Origin: DATAFT01 sp035544635
Lineage (GTDB): Bacteria > Acidobacteriota > Thermoanaerobaculia > Multivoradales > Multivoraceae
Length of the DNA stretch: 8,708 nt
NCBI GenBank assembly: GCA_035544635.1
Contig: DATKDQ010000216.1
Span: 1-8,708 of the forward strand
Direction: 5' to 3'
Positions within the stretch are counted from its first letter, which is position 1. Each line of letters opens with the position of its first letter. The notes under the pieces are model-generated. The model was not told where the DNA came from. It made no database searches and saw nothing but the letters and a program-made list of their open reading frames with translations. Below are positions 1 to 6,744 of this stretch, one piece after another. A program made the position numbers and the translations under genes.

Positions 1-851
1 GGATCGATGTAGCCTGGGATGCGACCGAAGTGGATGTCGACGTACCCAACGGCACCGACCGCCGCGGCGAGGAGACCGACGCGCCGGCTGTGGATCGTCG
101 CGCCGATGCCGTACGTGGACACCACCGCCACGGTGCCGCCGAGCACCGAGGCCATGCGCAGGCCGAACAGGTCGTCGCCGAAGAGCCGCATGGCGAGCGC
201 CCCCGGCGCATAACCCAGCCAGGGAATCCACGCCCAGCCGACGCCGAACCACCCGGTCTCCCCGCGCAGCAGCTCGCGGGATCCCAGCCCCATCATCGCC
301 ATGTCACCGTGATGGGCGAGAGGCAGCGTCGCCAGCTCGACGAAGCGCAGCAGGAACGCCCCCAGGCCGATCACCGACAGCAGAGCCAGCGCCGTGCGGC
401 GAGGCACGGCGTCGATGACCGGAGTGCCGGCCTGCCCCCGCTGCGATCCCCACGCGGCCAGCGCGAGGAGGGAGACCGACGCCACCCAGGCGGCGCGCAT
501 GGTCGCGGTCTCGCCGTGCCGCGCCTGCATCCACAGAGCGCCGGCCCAGAGCGCGAGCGCCGCCATGCCCAGGCTCCACCAGCGCGCGTCGCGCGGTGGC
601 ACCGCCGGCATCGCGGTCAGCGCGTCGGGGTCGCGCTGCCGGTGCCACGCCACCAGAAAGAGGATCGCGCCGAGCAGCAGGAGACCGGTGCCCGCGACCA
701 CGCTCGCCGGCTCGCCGTGCGCGAGCGCGCGCCTCGGAGACGGCGTGCTCGACAGGATCCACTGCCCGGCGTAGGCGAGGACGACCGCCGCGAGGCAGAG
801 CACGCCGCGTCTCTTGGCCGACGGCGAGCGCAACACCTGTTCGAACGACAT
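1..851 (-). CDS. GT-C (PMT/ArnT-like) membrane glycosyltransferase, N-terminal 283 residues, cut by the window edge
   Basis: Reading leftward from an ATG at 851-849, the frame stays open to the window edge (283 full codons), so the C-terminus is missing. The protein is strongly hydrophobic. Likely membrane segments lie at about residues 17-33, 49-70, 91-108, 117-134 and 153-175, with more beyond 215. After the fifth comes HHGDMAMMG (D183), placed like the catalytic acid of the first outer loop in GT39/PMT_2-type enzymes, followed by the usual 'ELLRGE' helix and a W/P/G-rich loop. The family transfers sugar from a polyprenyl-phosphate donor on the outer membrane face. Four segments before the catalytic loop is an N-terminal extension relative to the simple family. 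The usual D-E pair is D-M here. GTG codons lie just upstream in frame (857-855, 854-852), and an in-frame stop lies further upstream. No strong Shine-Dalgarno motif decides the start. It is divergent from the large GT-C fusion, 41 bp apart. Substrate unknown. Confidence 0.8.
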   Translation of the reverse strand, partial: MSFEQVLRSPSAKRRGVLCLAAVVLAYAGQWILSSTPSPRRALAHGEPASVVAGTGLLLLGAILFLVAWHRQRDPDALTAMPAVPPRDARWWSLGMAALALWAGALWMQARHGETATMRAAWVASVSLLALAAWGSQRGQAGTPVIDAVPRRTALALLSVIGLGAFLLRFVELATLPLAHHGDMAMMGLGSRELLRGETGWFGVGWAWIPWLGYAPGALAMRLFGDDLFGLRMASVLGGTVAVVSTYGIGATIHSRRVGLLAAAVGAVGYVDIHFGRIPGYID

Positions 852-892
852 CACCACCCGAGAGAGCACCGATCTTGAGTACGCACGATCCT
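852..892. promoter_or_regulatory. Short divergent intergenic gap between two GT-C genes
   Basis: Only 41 bp separate the two ATG starts, so promoters for both directions must overlap or lie inside the opposite gene. A purine run AGAGAG at 861-866 sits eight bases before an in-frame TTG (875-877) of the rightward gene. TTG could therefore be the true start, six codons before the ATG at 893. I see no convincing -35/-10 pair and no operator-like inverted repeat. Confidence 0.3.
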
Positions 893-3800
893 ATGTCGCC
901 GAGACGCGGGCCGGCGGCGACTCTACTCGCGCTCGCCCTCGGGATCCTCCTGGCCGCGGCCGGCCTCCTCGCCAGCTCGGTGCGCGTGTGGCTCGAGGTC
1001 GAGGAGGGGGTCCTCCATGCCCGCGCGCTCGGGGCGCGGGTTGCGGTCGGTGTCGACGGCGGAGGCGAGGCGATCACCGCTCGCCTCGAAGCACCGCAGG
1101 TCCACCGCCGCTCTTCGTCGGTCCTCCTCCCGGGCTCGCATCCGGCGGGACGCCTGCTCCACCTCGCGCGGCGCGCCCTCCCCGGCGCCGGCACCGCGGC
1201 GGCGGTGCGACTGGACACCCGCTCCCTCGCCCGGGCGCCGGCCGCGATCTGGATCTGGAATCCGTTCCGCGACACCATCCACCTCGCGCGCGGCGACGGG
1301 TCCCCGATCGCCACGTTCTCGCTCGACGTTCCCGAGCGCTCGCTCTCCACGGAGTCGGCGAGCGCGAGCTTCGATGCTCCGCATCTGCGGCTGATCGCGG
1401 CGGGGCTCGCCTACTCGCTCGGCGCGGCGCTCGTCCTGGTCGCCGGAATTCGTCTCCTGGCGGCCGCGCCCTGGCGCGGACGCCCGAGCGCTCCCGGCAC
1501 CAGCTCGGGGGGGCACCTTTCGGCGGCGAGCCCGCGCACCGCGACGGCCGAGCGGCGCCCGTCCGCGCCGGCGCGCGGCGAGCGCCTCGCCGTCTTCGCC
1601 GCCGGCGCGGTGTGGATCGGCTTCGTGCACCTGGCCGTCCTCGAGGCCGCACCCGGGTTCGGCGACGAGATGAACTACCTGGTGCAGGCCCGCCTGCTCG
1701 AGTCGGGTCATCTGTCGCTCCCCGAGCCGCGCTTTCCCGAGCTCTTCCGGGTGGACTGGATGCACCTGCAGTCGGGCGATGGCAAGCTGTGGAACTTTCA
1801 TCCCATCGGCAACTCGATCCTACTCGCGATCGGCCTGGTGGCGGGCAGCGCGTCGTGGGTGCCGCCGCTCGTGGGCGGGGCCATCCTGGCCACGCTGTTC
1901 GCGATCGCGCGGGCGCTGGTCGAGGAGCGCTGGTTCGCGTGGCTCTGCGTGCTCGTCGCCGCCTCGTCGCAGTACTTCGTCTCGCTCGCCGCCTCCTTCA
2001 TGTCACACGCGCCGGCGCTCCTCTTCCTGCTGCTCGCTGTCCGCTCGCTGGTGGCGTTCGAGAGCGACCGCCGCGAGCGCCACGTGATCGCCTCCGCGGC
2101 GTGGCTCGGCGTGGCGTTCCTGATGCGGCCGCTTCCGGTCGCCCTGACGGCGCCGCTGGTGGTGGCCTGGCTCCTCCCGGCGCTGCGGCGGCGCGAGGTC
2201 CGCGCGCGCGCCCTCGCCGCGGCTCTACTGGTGTTCGCCGCGATCGCGTCGATCGAGGCGCTGCGCACCTGGGAGGCGAGCGGCCGATTCACGCTGGGGT
2301 ATCTCGCCAAGGGGCCCGAGGTGGACACCGCGCTCGACGAGCGCTGGGCACGCGGGTGGGACTGGCGGATCCAGAATCTCTACGTCAACTACCGCTACTA
2401 CCACGACCGGGTGTTCGGTCTCGGCTTCGCGGGCAACCTGGTGCCGTTTTTCGTGCCGCTCCTCGTCTTCCGCCGGCGATGGGTGGTCGCCGGATACCTC
2501 TCGCTGCTCGTCTTCTGGGTGGGCCACAGCTTCCTGCACTTCTACGGCTGGGGGTGGGAGCCGCGGATGCTGTTCGAGGCCAGCCACGTGGTCTTCCTCC
2601 TCACCGCGCTCGGTCTCTGGCGCCTGCTCCGGTCGGCGGGCGTGATCCACGCTCCGGACGCTCCGGCTGCCGGTCCGAGCCGGCTCGCCGCCGGCGCCGC
2701 GCTGGCGCTCACCGGCGGCTTTCTCCTCGCAGGCTTCGCCTACGACCTGCCCGACCGATTGAGGAACGAGTACCGCGGCTACAACAACACCGGCTCGGCG
2801 ATCGTGCTGCGCGACGCGATCCGCCGTCACGGCATCCACGATGCCGTGGTGCTCCACCCCGACGTCACCGCGGGCTTCGCGCCGATGCTTCCCGACAACG
2901 AGATCGACACCGATCGCGACGGGCGCGCGTTCTTCAGCGGGGATGTCGTCCACGCGATCGCCGCCTCTCCTTCCAAGATCCAGGCTTTCCTCGCCTCGCA
3001 TCCGGCGCGGCGGGTGTTCCGCTGGCAATACCCGGAGCTGCGCGAGGAGGCCAACTTCTACCGCGAGACGCTGCCCCTGCTCGGGGCCGAGCTGCGCGCC
3101 GCGGCGGCAAGCGACGGCGAGCCGCCCGCCCTCGGGCTGCCCTGGCTCGCGCTCCTCGACGAGCAGGATCGGCAAGCGTTCGAAGGCGCGCGGCTCTTCG
3201 ACGACACCTCCTTCGCCGAGCTCTTTCTCGCCGCCGGCGCGCACCCACCGCGAAGCGCCGCCCTGGTGGGCGAGCTGGGCGCGTACGCGGCGGTCCTGGC
3301 CGAGGCGTTTCCCGGTGCCGGCGTACGCGCGCTCGACCTGCCGCATCCGGTGACCCTGGTCACGCTCGACCCCGCGACGCGACGGGCGACGGGTACGACC
3401 CCGGGGCTGCTCCGGCGCGTGTTCGCGAATCCGCTCTGCGAAGGGGAGCCGGCGAGCGCCGGCGTGGTCGGCTTGGTGGGCTTCGACGCCTCCGGCTCGA
3501 CCGACCTGTGCGTGGAGTGGCGCGCGCGGTTCGAGCTCGCCGAGGCCGGGCGCTGGGAGCTCGCCACCGTGTCGGCCGACGGGTCGCTGGTCGCGATCGA
3601 CGGCGAGATCCTCTTCGACAACGGCTTCGGGCGCCTGCAGCCGGCCACCCGGCTCGGAGCCGTCCGGTGGCTCGAACGCGGTGCGCACACGCTCCTCGTC
3701 CGTTACAGCCAGCTCGCCGGCGACGCCTGGTTCGAGGCGCTCGCGGGCCCGGCAGGAGCTCCGCTCGAGCCGCTCGACCTGTCGTCGTTCGGATCGCCGA

Positions 3801-6562
3801 TGCGGGGGCCCGACGAGGCGTCGACGGCGCGCGACGAGGCGGCGAGCACCGGCGGCCCTCTGCGCGCATCGAGCGCTGCCCTACAAAACGACGCCGTGGT
3901 CGATCCGGTGCTCGAGATCGTCGATCGCGGTGCGGAGCCCGGATCGCTCCGGCTCGCGGCCTTCGAGCCCTACGAGCTGGCGCGCCACCCCCTGCTCTCG
4001 TTCCAGCACCGGCTGGCGCCGGCCACGGCGTACAGCGTGCGGGTGCGCCTGCGGCGGGCGCCGGACGTCTGGTACGAGATCACGATGCGTCCCGAGCATC
4101 CGATCGGTGAAGGCGCGATCCGGATCGGCAGCTTCGACGCCCGGCAGGACGGCCGCTGGCATCGGGTCTCGATCGATCTCGGGGCGGCGATCGGCCGCCC
4201 CGGCGACGTCGTCGAGGAGGTGGCGTTCGGGGAATGGTCGGGCGTCGACACCGTTCGCAGCTTCCATCTCGCCGGTATCCAGGTGGGTCCCCACGCCGGA
4301 GCCCTGCTGCCGCGCGGCGGCGACAACGAGGTCGCCGTGGTGACGACGGTGCCCGCCGGTTCCTCCGCCCTGCGGCGGGCGCGGCCCGGACCCGCGGCCG
4401 CGGTCGACCTCGCCGGCGCCGCGCTCTCCTCATCGCGCGCCGACCCCGCCGCCGAGCAGAGCGTGGCCGACGGCAGCCTCGCCACGCGGTGGGACACCGG
4501 CGCGGCGCAGCGCGGAGGCGAGTGGCTCGCCGTCGACCTCGGACGCCTCGCCGCGATCGCGGCCGTCCACGTCGACAGCGGCACCTCCACCAACGACTTC
4601 CCGCGGCGGCTCCACGTGCTCCTGTCCTCCGATGGGGCGAGCTTCGAGCCGGTGGCCATCGTCGAGGGGGATCGCCCGCGTCTCGAGATCGCGCTCGAGC
4701 CGCCGGTGTGGGCGCGCCACGTTCGGCTCGAGCAGAGAGGGTCGCACCCGCACTGGTTCTGGTCGGTGAGCGAGCTCGAGATCCTCGAGGCGCCGCAGGA
4801 CGCTGCGCCCGGCGACGGCACGGCCCGGCTCGGCGCCGCCGGAGCCGGCGCAACGCCGAGCTCCGCCGCCGGCGTCGAAGGCGCGCGAGCGGCCGCTCCC
4901 TCTCCCTCCGCTCCGCCGTTCACGACGGCGCTCCTGGCCGCCGGGTGCCTCGGCGCCGCCCTCGCCGCGGCGGCGGTGGCCGACCGTCGATCCAGGCGCC
5001 GGCGCGTCGGCCCGGCGGCGACCGCCGCGCCCCGTGCCATCGGCTGGACAGCCCTCGCGCTCGGCGCCGCCGCGGCGATCATCCTGCTCGCGATGCAGGG
5101 TGACTACGGCGAGACCTGGGACGAGTGGGAGCACTTCGAGAACGGCGAGGCGCACTACCGCTTTCTCGCCGGCGGCGGCTCGCTCGACGGCGTCTTCCAG
5201 CACGCGTTCCGCAAGTACTACGCCCCGTTCTCCGACACCGTCTCGGCGGCGCTGGCGGCCCTCCTCTCCGATCGGCTGGGGCTGCTCGAGGTCGCGCGCG
5301 CCCGCCATCTTCACCTGCACCTGCTCTACGTCGCGAGCGCGCTCGTGCTCCTGGCCGCCGTCGCCCGCGAGCACGGCCGGCGCGCCGGGCTGCTCGCCTT
5401 TCTCGCCTATCTCCTCTTCCCCCGGCTGCTCGGCCACTCGCACAACAACATGAAGGACTTCCCGGTCACGGCGTGGATGGTGATGGCGACCGGCGCGTTC
5501 TACCTCGGCCTCGACCGGCGCCGCCATCTCTACCTCGCCGCGGCGGGGCTTCTCACCGGGGCCGCGGTCGCGACCAAGATCAACGGCGTGCTCCTGCCGC
5601 CGCTCCTCGCCGCGTTCGCGGCAGCGCATCTGCGCTGGGCGCGATCCTCGGCCGGAGATCGCCTCGACGCGGCCGCCTTTCTCGCCCGAGGCGGAGTGCT
5701 CTACGCCGCGGCCGCAGCGGCGGCGGCGGTGCTCCTCTGGCCGTGGCTCTGGGAAGCTCCGTGGGCACGCCTGGTCGAGTCGATGAGCTTCTTTCGGAAC
5801 CACATCTGGGACGGCCTGGTGCTCTACGACGGAGATCTCGTCCGCGCCTCGCAAATCCCCGCGCGCTACCCCTTCCATCTGCTGCTCCTCACCACGCCGA
5901 CGGCGTGGCTGCCCTTCCTCGCCGTCGGTCTCGCGCGCGTCGTTCCCGAGCTGCGCCGCGGGCGCACGCTTTCCGTCCTGCTCGCGCTCGGGCTCGCCCT
6001 CGGCGCCGGAGCCCAGGTCGTCTCCGGCGCTCCGATGTACGACGGGATCCGCCACTTCCTCCCCGCCGTGCCCTTCCTGACCACGCTCGCGGCGCTCGGC
6101 ATGGACGCCGCGATCGCGTGGGCGGCGACGCGCCCGGGCCGTAGGGTGCTCGCCGGGGCCGCGGTCGGCGCCGCGCTGGGCGCGGCGGCGTTCCAGTGCT
6201 GGCGCCTTCACCCCTACCAGACGACGTACTACAACGCGCTCGTCGGCGGCACCGCGGGAGCCGACGGGCGCTTCGAGCTCGACTACTGGGGCAACTCGCT
6301 GCGCGAGGCGGGCCGCTGGGTGAACCGGCACGCCCCGCCGGAGGCTCGCGTGCACGTGCTGCTCGGTCTCGAACGGCTGGCCGAGCTGCGGCCCGATCTG
6401 GTGCCGGCGCAGGAGGACGCCGACTACGCGATCGTCCTCCGGCGCGAGAGCCTCGCGCGCGACCCCTACCAGGATCTCGAGCCGGCGTACGTCGTGCGCG
6501 CGGGAGGCGCGGTCCTGGCCAGGGTCTACGCCTTCGAGCCGTCGCCCGGCGCCGCGCCGTAG
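893..6562 (+). CDS. Two-headed GT-C glycosyltransferase fusion with PA14-like and F5/8 type C ectodomain
   Basis: 1,889 residues in one open frame. Order: basic N-terminus; membrane helix (10-31); unrecognised beta-rich domain (about 34-163); helix (166-188); basic cytoplasmic linker (190-230); GT-C module 1 (about 232-620) with GFGDEMNYL (D258, E259) in the first outer loop and the FHPIGNS segment; unrecognised region (625-843); PA14-like domain (844-955; SADGS at 894-898, DG at 903-904); second beta-sandwich-like region (1003-1133); discoidin/F5/8 C domain (1171-1302; W1200, EWLAVDLG at 1210-1217); Ala/Pro/Ser linker; helix from 1343; RRSRRRR (1365-1371); GT-C module 2 with TWDEWEH (D1410, E1411), HNNMKDFP (1517-1524), a poly-Ala helix, YDGIRHFLP and an outer tail with HPYQ (1773-1776) and DYWG (1797-1800). 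Basic clusters fall where the positive-inside rule wants cytoplasm, so both catalytic loops and the ectodomain face outward. Typical family members carry one module. Role inferred: transfer from lipid-linked sugars, possibly two steps in one chain. The start may be TTG at 875; the frame upstream to 596 looks non-coding. Confidence 0.85.
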   Translation: MSPRRGPAATLLALALGILLAAAGLLASSVRVWLEVEEGVLHARALGARVAVGVDGGGEAITARLEAPQVHRRSSSVLLPGSHPAGRLLHLARRALPGAGTAAAVRLDTRSLARAPAAIWIWNPFRDTIHLARGDGSPIATFSLDVPERSLSTESASASFDAPHLRLIAAGLAYSLGAALVLVAGIRLLAAAPWRGRPSAPGTSSGGHLSAASPRTATAERRPSAPARGERLAVFAAGAVWIGFVHLAVLEAAPGFGDEMNYLVQARLLESGHLSLPEPRFPELFRVDWMHLQSGDGKLWNFHPIGNSILLAIGLVAGSASWVPPLVGGAILATLFAIARALVEERWFAWLCVLVAASSQYFVSLAASFMSHAPALLFLLLAVRSLVAFESDRRERHVIASAAWLGVAFLMRPLPVALTAPLVVAWLLPALRRREVRARALAAALLVFAAIASIEALRTWEASGRFTLGYLAKGPEVDTALDERWARGWDWRIQNLYVNYRYYHDRVFGLGFAGNLVPFFVPLLVFRRRWVVAGYLSLLVFWVGHSFLHFYGWGWEPRMLFEASHVVFLLTALGLWRLLRSAGVIHAPDAPAAGPSRLAAGAALALTGGFLLAGFAYDLPDRLRNEYRGYNNTGSAIVLRDAIRRHGIHDAVVLHPDVTAGFAPMLPDNEIDTDRDGRAFFSGDVVHAIAASPSKIQAFLASHPARRVFRWQYPELREEANFYRETLPLLGAELRAAAASDGEPPALGLPWLALLDEQDRQAFEGARLFDDTSFAELFLAAGAHPPRSAALVGELGAYAAVLAEAFPGAGVRALDLPHPVTLVTLDPATRRATGTTPGLLRRVFANPLCEGEPASAGVVGLVGFDASGSTDLCVEWRARFELAEAGRWELATVSADGSLVAIDGEILFDNGFGRLQPATRLGAVRWLERGAHTLLVRYSQLAGDAWFEALAGPAGAPLEPLDLSSFGSPMRGPDEASTARDEAASTGGPLRASSAALQNDAVVDPVLEIVDRGAEPGSLRLAAFEPYELARHPLLSFQHRLAPATAYSVRVRLRRAPDVWYEITMRPEHPIGEGAIRIGSFDARQDGRWHRVSIDLGAAIGRPGDVVEEVAFGEWSGVDTVRSFHLAGIQVGPHAGALLPRGGDNEVAVVTTVPAGSSALRRARPGPAAAVDLAGAALSSSRADPAAEQSVADGSLATRWDTGAAQRGGEWLAVDLGRLAAIAAVHVDSGTSTNDFPRRLHVLLSSDGASFEPVAIVEGDRPRLEIALEPPVWARHVRLEQRGSHPHWFWSVSELEILEAPQDAAPGDGTARLGAAGAGATPSSAAGVEGARAAAPSPSAPPFTTALLAAGCLGAALAAAAVADRRSRRRRVGPAATAAPRAIGWTALALGAAAAIILLAMQGDYGETWDEWEHFENGEAHYRFLAGGGSLDGVFQHAFRKYYAPFSDTVSAALAALLSDRLGLLEVARARHLHLHLLYVASALVLLAAVAREHGRRAGLLAFLAYLLFPRLLGHSHNNMKDFPVTAWMVMATGAFYLGLDRRRHLYLAAAGLLTGAAVATKINGVLLPPLLAAFAAAHLRWARSSAGDRLDAAAFLARGGVLYAAAAAAAAVLLWPWLWEAPWARLVESMSFFRNHIWDGLVLYDGDLVRASQIPARYPFHLLLLTTPTAWLPFLAVGLARVVPELRRGRTLSVLLALGLALGAGAQVVSGAPMYDGIRHFLPAVPFLTTLAALGMDAAIAWAATRPGRRVLAGAAVGAALGAAAFQCWRLHPYQTTYYNALVGGTAGADGRFELDYWGNSLREAGRWVNRHAPPEARVHVLLGLERLAELRPDLVPAQEDADYAIVLRRESLARDPYQDLEPAYVVRAGGAVLARVYAFEPSPGAAP

Positions 6563-6692
6563 AGGCACTGCGCCGCCCGGAACCCGAACCGGGTGCCGGT
6601 CGGCCCGATCGGGGAGGCGGGGCGCGCGACCGGGACTTCGCGGCGGCCGCGGTCGAGGCTGGTCAGCGAGGAGTCGCACGGAGCATACTGGC
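6526..6692 (-). pseudogene. Possible decayed C-terminal tail of a formylglycine-generating-enzyme-like protein
   Basis: Leftward from about 6692 to a stop at 6528-6526, the frame reads like the end of an FGE-sulfatase (C-type-lectin-like) domain. It has GGGQYAPCDSSLTS near the start and GTRFGFRAAQ (6597-6568) near the end, resembling the RGG...R...GFR tail of that family. By hand count, 46 of 51 third codon positions are G or C, against about 70-73% at positions 1 and 2, which is a coding-like bias. No start is present, and further upstream the frame runs antisense into the GT2 gene, so this can only be a fragment. It overlaps the last 37 bases of the GT-C fusion tail to tail. The alternative is a chance open frame in GC-rich DNA; the match rests on a few residues. 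Confidence 0.25.
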
Positions 6693-6744
6693 CACCACCG
6701 GGAGCGGCGGACGAAGCCCAGCTCGTGGTGTCCGGTGCAGCGAC
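6563..6744. other. 182-bp gap between the GT-C fusion and the GT2 gene
   Basis: Just after the fusion's stop, a GC-rich imperfect stem can form: GGCAC (6564-6568) with GTGCC (6593-6597) enclosing CCGG/CCGG. It has no following T run, so it is a poor intrinsic terminator. CCCGATCGGG (6604-6613) is a perfect 10-bp palindrome. CATACT at 6684-6689 vaguely resembles a -10 box but has no matching -35. Most of the gap is covered by the leftward FGE-like remnant. This gap is large compared with the 11 bp before the next gene, so GT2 and the methyltransferase may have their own promoter here. Confidence 0.4.

Noticed and set aside
30..878. Rightward 282-residue open frame
   Set aside because: Its composition (Arg, His, Gln, Glu, Pro throughout) is that of an antisense shadow. 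The opposite strand gives a coherent GT-C protein.
596..892. Upstream extension of the big rightward frame to an ATG at 596
   Set aside because: The 99 extra residues are Arg/Ala/Pro/Ser-rich, show no domain, and lie antisense to the well-supported leftward GT-C gene. The membrane helix begins just after ATG 893.
2225..3688. Leftward 487-residue open frame
   Set aside because: Same shadow character. The plus strand carries the GT-C module 1 and PA14-like coding sequence here.
814..4110. Rightward 1,098-residue frame overlapping the fusion gene
   Set aside because: Arg-rich alternative frame of the same DNA without domains; the fusion frame has clear motifs across the whole stretch.
4800..5050. 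Assembly or frameshift join creating the twin GT-C fusion
   Set aside because: The frame is open without a shift. The linker is a normal low-complexity Ala/Pro/Ser spacer, and the helix plus RRSRRRR cluster keep the topology correct on both sides. Reads would settle it.
5702..5731. GCG/GCC run encoding eight alanines, as a possible slippage repeat
   Set aside because: The codons are mixed (gcc, gcg, gca), and the run falls in a membrane helix where alanine is acceptable; no tandem repeat pattern.
6564..6597. Intrinsic terminator after the fusion gene
   Set aside because: The stem is short and bulged, with no T run on the downstream side, so it is mentioned only within the gap description.
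4430..6679. Long leftward 749-residue open frame
   Set aside because: It is highly charged, low in hydrophobic residues and without domains, mirroring the module 2 membrane protein on the plus strand. Long shadows are expected at this GC content.
6563..6744. tRNA or structured RNA in the gap
   Set aside because: A GGTTCGGGTTC-like stretch on the minus strand recalls a T-loop, but the flanking arms do not pair into a cloverleaf.
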